Shown here: in pieces, positions 52,967 to 64,000 of the stretch | Position numbering within the stretch: the first letter of the stretch is position 1 | How the letters are laid out: every line of letters starts with the position of its first letter | Assembly (NCBI RefSeq): GCF_015832195.1 | Contig: NC_052017.1 | Coordinates: 46,515,652 to 46,579,651, forward strand | DNA: 64,000 bases | Source of the DNA: Motacilla alba alba | Taxonomy: Eukaryota; Chordata; Aves; Passeriformes; Motacillidae | Reading direction: 5' to 3' | Notes under the pieces: model-generated | What the model saw: the letters and a program-made list of their open reading frames with translations, nothing else | Databases searched by the model: none | Told to the model about the DNA's origin: nothing | Position numbers and translations under genes: made by a program

Positions 52967-55724
52967 ACTTGTTAAGCCAACAGTGGCACTTCTAAACTTA
53001 GTGTAAGCTGGGCTTTAGAAGTCAATGCATGTGTATGTATGGATACACAGGAGCTGCAAAGTATTTTTCAAAGTACAGTATTAAGTAATCATGCTAAGGA
53101 GTAGCTGTGTGTTGCTCTTTTCATACACCTGCTCCATCAGCACTGCTGAACTGATCTGTGTCTTCACAGCAGAAGTGTTATGACGGGAATGTGCTTCACT
53201 TGCCTCTGTTTCTGATACGAGTCTCTTACATTAACACACCATGAAGGTATTGCACGTAATGCTACAGATTTGCTGTTGATCTACATTTAGAGGAATCTAA
53301 ATCCATCTGTCATTTCAGGTCTTCCTGCAAGGTAAAGGAAAGAATCAATTTTAATCATTTTTTCTATATGCAAAGTTGTAAAAGTGCATGATTTACAGGT
53401 CAACTGGGGCACATCCTGTGGTGCTTTAATGCTCACGCCTTTTGATATATTTCATGCCACAGATTTAATACAGCTCTGCATCCGGCTTTGCCTAGAACTA
53501 TGTACTATATAACTGTGTTTTGGTTTATGTGACTGAACAGTTTCTACAAGGATATACTAAGAAAAAGCAACAATTTTCCTGGTTCTAATTTCTCTCCTAT
53601 CATCAACTGTTATACTTCATGTACTATACCATTCTATTTGCAAATTGCTCCAAAAAACACACAATAACAACCTTGTCTGACTAATTTTCACTATGTTCTT
53701 TAATTTTCTAAAAACTGTACCTTTCTTACCTCAATCTGCTTTTCAATGCTTGCTTTGTATTTACTCATGATCACAACCTTATTTTTGCTTCTGCCAGTAG
53801 CTTTCCTCTGCCTCCAACTCTTTGGTAAATCTTCTTATCTCACTGTTATTTCTCACTCACTTTCCTCAGTAACCATATTTTTGCTTTTCCTTGCTTGTAT
53901 CTTGGTAAGCTGTGGAAGCTGGGAGATTCAATGATCTCATGAAAGTGTGGCCTCTATGATGCTTCACTTCAGCTCTGTGTTCTGTGCTAAAGCTTGTAGA
54001 ACATCTTCCTCAACATCCAACCAACTACCAGAATCTCTCATTTCACCATTTCAGCCTTGTGAAACCTGTCAAATTTATCATTGTCTAAATACAAATCAGC
54101 AGTGACAATTCTACACCTTTTAACCAAACCATGGGTAACAGCATATAAGCAGCTTTTTTAATCTAGTCTGCTAACAGCTGAGAGCTGCCACCAACTGCTT
54201 CCTACAGCATGAAAACAAACCAACCTGAATAACATCGGTAAGAAGCAACAAATGGCTGCTGAGTAGCTGGATACTGTGAGGTCATAACTGCACAGATTAC
54301 AGGTATGCTACCACAAGGACAAAAAGAAAAATAGTAAAAGAAAAAAACTTTGGTAAAAGTGAGAGGGAGAACACACATGTCAAACAGATGAAACTTCTTC
54401 AGTGTATTCCAGAAAGCCTATTACATACAAGACCCTTGTGACTCTCCTTTAAAAACATACATTTTTGTAGCGTGTCTTAAATCTTAGTCAAGTTAGATCC
54501 ATCTGCCAAACTAAAAAAGGTAATGTTTCATGGACAAGGTCTACCCATTTCATGTATTTCTAGTAAAGAATCTAAACTGAGAGCAGCTTTCTGTAGTAAA
54601 AATGGAAAGAAAACATAATTAAAAATTACTTATTCATCATTGCTACCTATACAGCAAGTAACATAACTGATGCTTTTAAGACTTAACATTTCTATTTCTC
54701 CTCTGACAAGTTTGTGAAACTTAAAAGGTTTTCTTCAGGTTTAAAACTTTGCTGCATAGCAGTTTAACAAAAGGAAGCGAAAAATAAATCCCTATTTACA
54801 TTCATTCAGAATATTCAAGAGCTTTGCCCTGTACTTTAAGTCAAACAGGCTTTACTTTGGTGGTAGTGTGACAGAAACTTTGCAGACATTTTTAAGTTAG
54901 AGAGCACACCCTAACTTCAGAATTAAGAACAAAACCAAATGTACCTTCTTGACTATGATTAAGGAAAGCAACCAAAAACCTGACATAGCACTCTGCTACT
55001 CTCTCATGTACAATTTTCTTTTTCTCAGTTTTTAATTCGGTTAATGAAGTTAAAGAATACAGATAGTCTGCTGTTGAAAGCATACTTGTAACTCTATAGA
55101 CGCTGCTACAAACACATCACTTTGGTCAGTGTCAGTAATGCCACCATGATAACTTTATTACACTCTCAAATTAATCATATCTTCATCCTTAAGGAGGCAC
55201 AATTTAGCCATTTGCATTCAAATATGCATATAAACATCCAAAAGAGTTACCATAACAGTTTTTATTAAAAAAACCTAGTGTACATGTTTTGCCCCAGCAC
55301 AGCTATATTCTCCTTAAAAAGTACTGTATGTATCAAACATTTAAGGTTTATCCCATCACTACCAATTGTCTTTGAAGAGCTGTCAGATACCTCCAACTTT
55401 AATAAATGTCAGTACAGTCTCAAGAAAAAGCTCTCAGCTTTTTAAATGAAGAAGCTTACTGTGTTCTTACATGAAGACAACATGCCATTAACAAGTAATC
55501 CTTGTGTTAACTGCATTCTCTCAGGAATTATGTAAATTGCAAATCCCATGGGAGAATTCATACCCTGCATCAAACACAAGATTTATTATTCAGGTAAATA
55601 GAGAGCATTTGGAAAGGTCTGTCAACATTCATACTTTTAACAGCTCTTTAAAGAGGTAATGGTACAGATTACATACAAGCTCTTTGCCTCAGAGTAACAC
55701 ACATTTGAAATTAAAACAAAACAT
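52967..55724. other. Intergenic between the solo LTR and the HERPUD2 3' end
   Basis: AT-rich with no gene recognised. Part of it (from about 55140 upward) may belong to a longer HERPUD2 3'UTR if distal AATAAA signals are used. Confidence 0.65.
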
Positions 55725-55980
55725 GGAAGACCAATATCTTTACATTTTATTCTTCAGAAAAAGAAGAATCTTAAAGAAAGCATTTAGTAGTCCACTTGTG
55801 CTTAAAATATTCAATGCATGAAAAAGCCAAAAGAAAAAAAATACACATTTTTGTACACCATGATCAAAAAGATAATATTATAAATTTTCAGAAATTGCAC
55901 TGTATTTAGAACACTCTCTAGAATCTGCTCCACTTCTACGTATGGCTACTGAGGCTGCCTGACACAGTTCCTTTTCCACT
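55725..55980 (-). other. HERPUD2: HERPUD2 3' untranslated region (minimal extent)
   Basis: This is sequence downstream of the TAA stop on the minus strand, ending provisionally near a canonical AATAAA at 55746-55751. The low-coordinate side of that signal is T- and TG-rich on the transcript strand (about 55685-55725), as expected for a cleavage site. Other AATAAA copies on the minus strand at 55582-55587, 55261-55266 and 55154-55159 could give longer 3'UTRs, so the true end may be up to about 600 bp further left. Confidence 0.55.
55746..55751 (-). terminator. HERPUD2: Candidate HERPUD2 polyadenylation signal AATAAA
   Basis: TTTATT on the plus strand reads AATAAA on the HERPUD2 strand, about 230 bp after the stop codon, with TG/T-rich sequence 20-60 nt further on. 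It is the first canonical signal after the stop. Use of more distal signals cannot be excluded from sequence alone. Confidence 0.5.
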
Positions 55981-56142
55981 TTAATTGCCAACCTGTGGAG
56001 GCCCTTCAGGGATCAGTGATGTGAAGAAGGTTGTGATAAAGGACCAAGCAGAAGCCATGAATCCAGGCTGCTGCTCTGTATTGCCATCTTCACCTGCATC
56101 TTCTCCGTTGTCTTCATCAATCCCATCATCCATAAGTCGCTC
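55981..56142 (-). CDS. HERPUD2: HERPUD2 terminal coding exon with stop codon
   Basis: This is a 162-bp coding part: 53 codons plus a TAA stop at 55981-55983. The acceptor is TTTTTAAAG, and the exon starts in phase 0 with ERLMDDG. An acidic stretch (D/E/G-rich, about residues 5-20 of the exon) is followed by the conserved tail with MASAWSFITTFFTSLIPEGP, ending QVGN. The reading frame is intact. Confidence 0.96.
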   Translation of the reverse strand, partial: ERLMDDGIDEDNGEDAGEDGNTEQQPGFMASAWSFITTFFTSLIPEGPPQVGN

Positions 56143-58529
56143 CTTTAAAAACAGAAATTGAAGCAATTCAACTGCTTCTTTTCAGAATTCTGACATAAGG
56201 TAACCAGCAGTATCTTCCTACATTAAATGACTTCTCTCAGAACAATCTCCTGAAGTAACTAGCACGAAGAAAGTCTGTGATTGTAGTAGAGACAATCAGT
56301 AATTGTCATATTGGAGAAATACAGAATTTAAGCAGCAGGCACAACCTGAGGACAATGTTGAAAGCCTTCTGGTTAAACCAACTCCATTCCACAAAAGCTG
56401 GCTTTCTGTCCAGGCACTACAGCATACTTTACAATATAATACACAGGAGTCTCAAAAGACATGTCTGCCCTTACTCACCATCTCTTCAAGATCAGGATTA
56501 TTTGCATGTTGCCCATCACGGTTCACTTCTGCATTATTGGCTGCCTGTTGCTGGCCTCCCTCTTGCCTAAAGGGAAACCATCCAGCTTGGTGTCTATGTA
56601 AGAAAGCGGAACAGTTGAAAACCTCTCTTTTGAAAGGAATAAAAATATTTTTCTTCTACAGCTTACTACTGCAGCAAATTCTGTAAGTATTTTCAAATTA
56701 ATGAGGTTACATCTATTTTTCTGTAATTAATCCTTCTTGACTGAATGGCTATTCTTCAATGTCTGCATTAAGGTCTTGCTGTTCACAGCCCTCAGTTCCA
56801 GAAGACAAATAATGTACCACAATTAGGTGATTAAATATGTAGAATATGGGTGTCCTCCCCATTTTTAAGTATTGAAGTTGAGTAAGTTTTCAAACCCAGC
56901 CTTAATCTTCTTAGTTTAAATTTAATTTGCTGTGGAAAAAAACAATTTAAATTTCAGCTAATGCTTGAACCACAGCACCACTGTAAATAAAGTAAGCCTC
57001 TCCTACATTTCCTAGCATCTAAATATAGATTTCAATTACCTTACCTGTATGAAAGAACACTCCTAGTTAGGACTGAGACTACAATTGTAAGGAAACTCTC
57101 AGTGAATGACATCAATCCAAAATACAAAGCATTACTTCTGTTTTCCACTTCTATTTACATCATTAAGGTATCATCATATGCAAAAGGAAATGATGACAAC
57201 AGTACTGGTATTTCTCAGCTAAACACAGAATACACTTGGGTCTTTATGACGTGTAGTTTAAAAAATTTTACATCTCTGTAATTCTACCAGATCTAGTACC
57301 CCACTATTATAGTACCACTACCTTAACTCCGCCTAAGAAAACTTACTGCATACACCCCATAGGTTATTTTGGAAATATATATGAGCAATTTCATATCCAA
57401 GCAGTAAGTTTAAGTTTATGCAAGCATATGCTTGATGTATATGAGCTTTCTTCCCCTCATACCCCTGCTTTCTAAATTTTCATTCCAAAATGCTACATTT
57501 CAACAATACTTATCAATTAATATCACCAATATGTAAGAACATTGTGTTTCAGGTATAAGAGGTATCCAACTCAGTGTAAAAATGTTTTGAGAGTTACTTC
57601 TTTCTTCACATCATTTTCTCTACTTGTTTAAATTTGTTTTTTAAACAGACACATCCTACTGTAAATGAGCAGTGTGTAAATTTCTGCATGTGGATAATTT
57701 TTTATTTTAAATAGAATAAACATTAGCACCATACTCCACATCTGAGATCTGCAGCTATACTCAACTGTTGTACTCACAAATAAACCAGCAGCATGGCTCC
57801 CATTACCATGACAAACCGACTGAAAGAAGAATAGAAGTATACAATGCTCAGAAGAATTGCCGCTCTAGAGAACGTGTACATCCAGTCCAGCCAGTCCCGG
57901 TTGAAGTCCTCTTCATTCACTACTGGGCCACCCTGTGCATTCATCTGAACATTTTGGTTTACAGGCCTGTTTTCCTGGACGGCTACATTTGGCACTGCTG
58001 CAGGCTCATTTGCAGGAGCATGTTCTGAATTTACAGCCTGGGCAACTGCAGATCTTGCTGGCTCAGTGCTGGAAGTCACTTGGGCTGAAACAGCAGCTTG
58101 GCTAAAAATTTAAACATAAACCTGGTTTGTCAAAAAACACGCACCATAATTACTAAGCCTGTCTTCTTTGCTACAGTTCCAGATGTAATACATGTCAAAA
58201 CAAACTGCATTTTCCCTTAGAGTTTTATTTACTAAGACATTAATTTAATTCTAATCCAAGACTAGATTTCATAATTTGCTGCACAAAACTAAGTCCAGTA
58301 CAAAACAGAGCTAGACAAAATAAACACTGATATTTTGATCCTGAAAAAAACATTTCATATATTTTTTTCTCTAGTGTAGCTCAGTACTAAGATAATGCAG
58401 ACTTACTATTGCATGTAGTACTGACGTACATACATCTGTTGCCACCATATCATCTGTAAGGGATTGAATGCAGGATACATAGAAAATCCAGCAGGAGCAC
58501 CTTGGCCTGGAAACTGGTTGCCTATGTTG
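55981..58529 (-). CDS. HERPUD2: HERPUD2, C-terminal part (four exons, 5' end outside the window)
   Basis: Partial coding sequence, minus strand, join of 58407-58529, 57778-58101, 56479-56593 and 55981-56142, each bounded by AG/GT splice sites and in frame across every junction. It gives about 240 C-terminal residues, against about 406 for the full vertebrate protein. HERPUD2 is an ER-membrane protein of the HERP family, with an N-terminal ubiquitin-like domain and a C-terminal hydrophobic hairpin; by homology to HERPUD1 it is thought to act in ER-associated degradation and the unfolded protein response. Seen here: a Q/M/W/Y-rich segment, a variable A/P/N-rich linker, the conserved NEEDFNRDWLDWMYTFSRAA block, a membrane hairpin, a polar linker, an acidic stretch and a C-terminus ending IPEGPPQVGN. 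HERPUD1 is less likely because the hairpin and tail match HERPUD2. The ubiquitin-like exons were looked for up to 64000 and not seen. Confidence 0.96.
56479..56593 (-). CDS. HERPUD2: HERPUD2 coding exon after the membrane hairpin
   Basis: This 115-bp exon has a TTACATAG acceptor and a GTGAGT donor (plus-strand ACTCAC at 56473-56478). The first base completes a leucine codon, and the exon ends on a full ATG codon (LEEM). The peptide starts HQAGWFPFRQEGGQQQ and continues into a polar N/Q/D-rich linker. The W-F-P-F-R-Q motif right after the hydrophobic hairpin is typical of HERPUD proteins. Confidence 0.95.
56594..57777 (-). other. HERPUD2: HERPUD2 intron between hairpin exon and post-hairpin exon
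   Basis: This is a 1184-bp intron with a GTGAGT donor and an ACATAG acceptor, interrupting a leucine codon (TT|A). The content is AT-rich; I see no repeat or embedded gene in it. The two other complete introns are short: 58102-58406 (305 bp) and 56143-56478 (336 bp). Confidence 0.9.
57778..58101 (-). CDS. HERPUD2: HERPUD2 coding exon, linker plus first membrane segments
   Basis: This 324-bp exon has a TTTTTAG acceptor (plus-strand CTAAAAA at 58102-58108) and a GTGAGT donor (plus-strand ACTCAC at 57772-57777). It enters in phase 2 and leaves with two bases of a leucine codon. It encodes QAAVSAQ, an A/P/N-rich variable linker, the conserved QENRPVNQNVQMNAQGGPVV segment, the near-invariant NEEDFNRDWLDWMYTFSRAA, and hydrophobic runs (AAILLSIVYFYSSF, FVMVMGAMLLVYL) that form the ER-membrane hairpin in this family. 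A GTG at 58077-58079 could be mistaken for a start codon, but it is an internal valine. Confidence 0.97.
58407..58529 (-). CDS. HERPUD2: HERPUD2 coding exon, Q/M/W/Y-rich region
   Basis: This 123-bp exon has a TTTTCTAG acceptor on its high-coordinate side and a GTAAGT donor (plus-strand ACTTAC at 58401-58406). It starts with one base completing a codon from the preceding exon and ends with two bases (TA) of a tyrosine codon finished in the next exon. The peptide runs from NIGNQFPGQG through PAFNPLQMIWWQQMYVRQYY, the aromatic and glutamine-rich block that follows the ubiquitin-like half in HERPUD2. It is the most N-terminal exon visible; the preceding intron extends past the window edge. Confidence 0.94.
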
Positions 58530-61500
58530 CTAGAAAACAATTTAAAGAAAAATATTCAGCTCTGAATTGTGACATTTAAAAGCGTGCTCGTATTAAAATA
58601 CAATTAAAGTAGCATTTCTCCTCTCATTTGTTCCCCTAAAATAACACACTGAAATAACATACAGTGAGATCATCCAACCCATTTCCATAGAAAGAATACT
58701 TGGTTTTGTACTTAGTATGTCACTAGCTGCATCTCTGGGACAAAACAATGCTGGAAATATTTCAAGACTGTGCTAACTGCAGAAATTCTTTCATACAATT
58801 CCTTCCAAATTCAGAGGTCATCCTTAAAGGTCTACAGGAGGTCTAGAAGGAAAATTTACTATCTTCTATAGCTTTCTTTTAGAAGCAATACCTGAAATAT
58901 CATTGTGATCAGAGACCTCAAAAAATAACATAAGCAAAGACAACAAACTAATCTTTCAGATACAGCTTCTGAAGATGGCAACTAAGAACACTGTAAAGGA
59001 TTTACTTCCCCCCCTTCCATATTTTGAGCATATGTGATTCTGATTCACATGCAAGAGAGATAAACTCCTGTACACAAGTTTTTTGGTTTTGTCTGCTATT
59101 AGACTTCTTATCCTCTCTTACCTCCTAGAGCATATAGCATGTTTTGGCAAGATTTCCAACTCTTTCCCAAAAGATTTTGATGTAGTGAACTGTAGTAAAC
59201 CAGGACATCTTTCAGGACAGCATGAGAGTATAAAGCATGAAGAAAAGTTTATTCAGACTGCAGGTAGCAAAAGCTGAGACTGCTGTAAGTGTACTGCAGA
59301 CTACACCTGTTCCCTAAGTAAGGCACTCCCTGCAAAGATATTACCAAGAGATTTCATTAGTCTACCAGGCATTCAGATATACACGACATGCCCAGAAAGA
59401 AAGATGGGAGGAAGACATTAAAATCTTTTTTCCATGTTACACATGAATAAGTATTGCACTGTAATTCTGGACAAGAACCTGCCAAGTACTCCATGACCTC
59501 TGCTAAAACTGTTGCATTTGCATTTAGCCATAACCTGTTTTGACAACAGTTTAGGGAAAAAAAAAAAAAAAAAGCAAAAGTACTTTCCTGATACCAAACA
59601 CAAACTGAGACAATCACAGGCTTATTCAAGGTTTATTTCAAATATTGAAAAGGTAACTAGCAGCCCTGCTGATCCTATTTATTTATGCATAATTCATGTG
59701 TTGAAACAGCAATGCCATAGAGCTACTGTTGAAAAACATTAATCATGATTTACAGTTGCAAGCTGTAAGAATGTGTTTTTCTATCCCTGGAACTGGCATA
59801 CGCTTGGAGAGATAAGACTCCTCCAAAATTAACAAAACATTTGACCTCAAAATGTAAAGATGATTTAAATAGATGATCTAAATATTCTACATGAATGTCA
59901 TTAAGTACTGTGCTGAGACAAATCCCTGAGCAGTGTCTCAATTTCAAGCAGATAGAGTATCAGATGGGGTTTTGAACAGGCAGGATCACTCACGTCCACC
60001 TCAGTCACCAAAAAGCAATACTACTCAACTTGCCTGGGTGAGTTCTGAAAGAATTTGCCACTTTTCTCACAATACAGATTTTAGGGTTCTTCCTTGTAAC
60101 TGCTATGTTGACCTCAAAAAAAGTTGAGAGGCCTCAGGCTAACAGCTTGCTGTCACAGATACATCTTTTAGAAATATCACTGGATTTGAGCCTCGCCTTT
60201 CTTTCAAACTCTTTTGAAAGCTGCTTTCTTGATGTCTTAAAGCTTAATGGTAGATTAAGTAGTCAATCAAACAAGACAAACCACAGAAGTTCAGTTATGT
60301 CAAGCTCTTTTCTTTCACATGATTTCTTTCACATTCAAATATTGTGGTGGTTTCTAATTTTTTTTTTCCAATAGCTTTTCTAGAAGATGTGACTTTTTGA
60401 GAAGACAAACTTAATTTTTCAAGACTTGGCTCCGTTAATTGAGAAAAAGTAGACTGGCTTACAACTGGCTTCTGGCTTAGATGCCAACTAGTACAGCAGT
60501 ATTTTCTTTGCTCATCAAAAATCAAATGGAGGCAGATGTTGTCAATTACACAGCTATTACAGCTGCCACGATATTAAGTTAGCTTATGAAATTCAGAAAC
60601 AACTCTTTACACTGTAACAATGTATTTCAGTGAAAAGAACCTCCACAAAGGAAGAGGATCTTCTCAGCAAAGCAAGGCAGCTTGCTGCTCAAGGAAAAAG
60701 TAAAGTAGCACAATACTTTCTCCTCATCCTTTTCCAAAAGGAGGAGAAAGAGGTAGGAAGCAGAGTATATCAAAAGAATGGCAGCAACAGTGTAAGAAAA
60801 AGAAGCAAACAGGATCTGTACAGGTATTCCAAGAATGGAGAACAAAGCAGAGCAGACAACAGAAGAACAGTTGGATAAGCCAGAAAACAGTTCAAATGGT
60901 AGAGGTAGCTTCAGAATATTCTGAAAAGACAGATAGTGCTCCTCAGGATGGCTAAAAAGCACAAACTTCTTCTTTTGGTCTGCGGAAGACACCCAAATGA
61001 AAGAACCAGCACTGAATTTGAAAGTAAGGTTATCACAAAGATACTGCTCACCATGAGTGAAAAAACAAGAATTTTTATTCAGATTTAAAAGCCTGGAATA
61101 TCAACTTCAGGCGGCATTTCAGTATCCTCCGCTACGATACCTGCTACTTAGAAGAAAATACAGAGCAAAGGTGACTGATGCAGCAATGTATTTATGTGCT
61201 AGGATATACTGCATGCTGTCAGTATGTCATTTGTTGTTTGCTTTCAAACATTACTGTGTGCACAATACAAAAGCATTTCACTAGATGGGCCACCCACACT
61301 TGATTTGAAAATGATTTCACTGCCTTGATGTATCTTGCCTGTTTACTGCTTCCAAGTGCTCTCCAGACTGAAATGTGAACCCTGTCAGGGCTGAGCCCAT
61401 GTGTTCTGTTAGTACCTGTGCAGCACAGACCCTGATCCCAAACACAGAAAATGCTGTGCTTGCTCCCCATAGCTAAGGAATCACTTGGTACATACATAAA

Positions 61501-64000
61501 CTACTTCCCCAGTCCCACCTTAAGTTTGGATTTCTTAACAAGAGCATTTGCAAAACCTTAAAAGCAACAGAAGGTTTTAAATTTCTTCCCTGTAAAACTT
61601 CAACAATCTGAACTTAATGCTGTTTTCCCAAAGTATGTTCAACTCTCACACTGCAGTTTTAAGCCAGGAGCTGAAAAAACATCAAAACCATAATTTAATC
61701 ATCTAACATCCACATTACTTATTTGTACAAGTCAAGCAAGTATTGCAAAATACCCAAGGAAACTGACGCTTACATAAATTTTCAAAGACCTGGTGATCTT
61801 TCCCTATCAATAGTGCCTATATTTCATCATGCAAGAATAGCAAGACTAGAAATTGCTTGGTCATGAAAATAAAATCAACAAAGTAACACCAGTTTCAGCT
61901 ATGAATCTTCATTTTCCTAGCAAGTCCTGATCTGCACATAAATTACATTAAAGCTAGACCCCATTGCCCCAAATGATGTTTAAGTGACAGCTAAAAAAAG
62001 AGAGGGATTTCTTACTGCTGGAATACAAGCAGCAGTGCCTAAAAGCAAAAGCAGATGCATCTGAAAAGACTACTGAAGCATTAAAAAGGGTTCTTAAAGA
62101 AGCAAGCAGACTCTAGCAGACACTGGGCACAATTACTTAAAGTTGAGCAGAGCCAATACCCAACAGTCTACAAAGATCTACTTCAAGTTCTGACAGCATT
62201 CCATTAAAATACTTTAAAAAAAAAAGTCCTAGGATTATTTAGAGTTTGTTTATTTTGGCATTTCTGTCCAGATTAGGAATGCACTCCTGGAAACCTCCAG
62301 TCACTTGCTCTTACTACAGTTCTGTTTACACCACAGAAAGCTCTTGGAACACCATCTGGATTCCTTCTGGATTACACAAAATTGAAATATGTGATTTAGG
62401 TGCAATGCCAATGCACCACAAACACAAGCAGGACCCTATTCCAGATAACCAAGCTAGAAATAGTCCAAGTAGGACTGAAATCCCTGAAATATGTACAGTC
62501 ATGTCAGGTTCTCAGCACTTCTTTCAGTCTACAAATCCACTCCTCTCAATCCACATCCCACACTACACATAGCAAGTCACAAACTTAGTATTTTTAATGT
62601 AAGTTATTCCTTCTTTCCAAGACAGCAATGTCTCCCAAACTGACACAAATTAATTCAGCCCAAAGACTAAATGGTTCCGCTGCCTTTTTGAAGTCTACAG
62701 CCTATTCAGTTCACCACACTTGACAAAAACTCACTCAGAATATGTCTATGAGAAATTAGAATTTTAGAATTAGAATTAGCTAATTAGAAAAATGTTAAAA
62801 CTTCTTACAGATTAGTCATTCACACCACACATAATAAACTGCTTCTGGAATGAATTTACATTACATCAACAGCAGTCTTGACAGGCAAGCGGGTGTCACC
62901 TAGCTTTGTCAGAAGGGCAGGTATGACCACCTCTGTGAAGATGCATTCGGTCAGAATAACATAAGTCTCCACCCACTCTTGCCAGCAGATAGTGCATTTC
63001 AGATAATTTAAAAAAAAATAACAAATTCAAGATGAAAACTAGCAAGAAGAGTAATGTCAAAGTTAACTCTAATGAGAGCATGTAAATGAAACGGAAAGTT
63101 TACTAAGCTTTAACAGCTCTTGGCATCTGTTTTCTTTCCAACAACAGAAGGAATGTTACTGTTAGCACATTCATATTTTAGGGGGTTTTGTTTCAACATT
63201 CTCAAAAGTATGTTCCTAGGATCTATACAGTACTGGGAGAACACCTTGTCAGAAATGAAACTTGGAAGTGCTCCCTGAAGAAATGACAGCTACCATCTCA
63301 GAACACACCATCCTCCTGTTCTTCCCTTGGAAGAAGCTACTACTACTGCTACTAACAACAAAAAACATGTTTAAGCAGCTGCTAAAGTTACATGGTTTAA
63401 AATTGCAAAAGCTGCTTAAGAAAAGAATTTTAATAGTTATGTAATAACAGACCTGATCTAGATTTGGTTACCTTTCACTAGTATGCATGAAAATCCTTGA
63501 ACATTCTGTTGTAGATACACAAACACTACACATACTCCAAACATCTGCATATCATTTCAACAGTTGAATCAAATACGGAGAAATGAAGATTTACATCTCT
63601 TATTTGTTAAAAAAACAACTAGAAACCATCATATTCTGCTAAGAATTTAGTGCTGATTGCTAAAATAAAGGGCAGAAAAGACAACCAGAAGTAATAATTC
63701 TATCAGTTACATTACTAACTACATCCACAAGACATAGTAAAGCTGCACTTGTTCAAGAAAACTGAGGGCAGCAAGCCTAAAAAAAAGAAAAAAAAAAAAA
63801 ATCAGCCTGAAGGGGAGCACCAAGAGTACTTCCTCTTTGACTGACTCCTGGCTAAAAACAGTGATTTTCATATGACAACTTTTGTAATGCAACTTATTCA
63901 AGGTGAACTAGATAAATGATTTTCCAGACTGTGAAAGCAACTTAATTGCAAGTGAACATTTAAAGCACTGTAAAGAGTATCAAAGAGTGATGATTGCTCC
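58530..64000 (-). other. HERPUD2: HERPUD2 intron, truncated by the window edge
   Basis: At least 5.47 kb of intron lies upstream of the 58407-58529 exon. No exon with the HERPUD2 ubiquitin-like domain or the S/T-rich region after it was found on the minus strand. The interval holds AT-rich sequence with a 17-base A run (59557-59573) and a short TTAGAA-type repeat (about 62755-62795). Open frames such as 60630-60878 and 63262-63444 resemble no family I know. Confidence 0.8.
59557..59573. repeat. Poly-A run in the HERPUD2 intron
   Basis: 17 consecutive A on the plus strand (T on the transcript strand), with no recognisable retroposon next to it. Confidence 0.9.

Noticed and set aside
60627..60992. 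Overlapping frames on both strands in the HERPUD2 intron (121 minus, 82 plus)
   Set aside because: Not part of HERPUD2 and not recognised as another protein; no splice sites tie them to the gene.

Overview
This is vertebrate nuclear DNA, most likely from a bird and possibly a passerine. The clues are the intron-split HERPUD2 exons at the right end, a typical avian CR1 LINE 3' fragment (about 44428-45005, minus strand) and a solo endogenous-retrovirus LTR of an avian type (52382-52966). Apart from these the window is AT-rich, non-coding sequence with scattered simple repeats. There are no bacterial or phage features, and most open frames are chance frames.

Layout. Positions 1-55.7 kb are an intergenic block in which I recognise no protein-coding exon. 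It holds two CpG-rich islands (about 4625-4960 and 49600-50535) and a (TAGA)n microsatellite (11351-11409). It also has a 66-bp tandem duplication (21460-21591), a pair of A-rich and T-rich tracts in inverted orientation (29753-30126), a weak diverged repeat pair (37070/38180), the CR1 fragment and the solo LTR. The second island carries a 28-bp GC-rich minisatellite with 20 full units. Each island also contains a CTCF-like motif on the minus strand. From about 55.73 kb to the right edge is the 3' half of HERPUD2 on the minus strand: 3'UTR, four coding exons (55981-56142, 56479-56593, 57778-58101, 58407-58529), and an upstream intron that runs off the window. The N-terminal ubiquitin-like domain exons lie beyond position 64000.

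Interpretation. In known vertebrate gene order HERPUD2 sits between TBX20 and SEPTIN7. The long gene-free stretch on the 3' side of HERPUD2 is therefore probably the TBX20-HERPUD2 intergenic region, where regulatory DNA is expected. That assignment is inferred from gene order; no TBX20 exon was found. The most notable sequence object is the minisatellite island. Its 28-bp period (not a multiple of 3) and stop-free minus strand keep all three minus frames open with the same 28-residue repeat, and a strong CTCF-like motif lies just beside it. No new protein system is evident.
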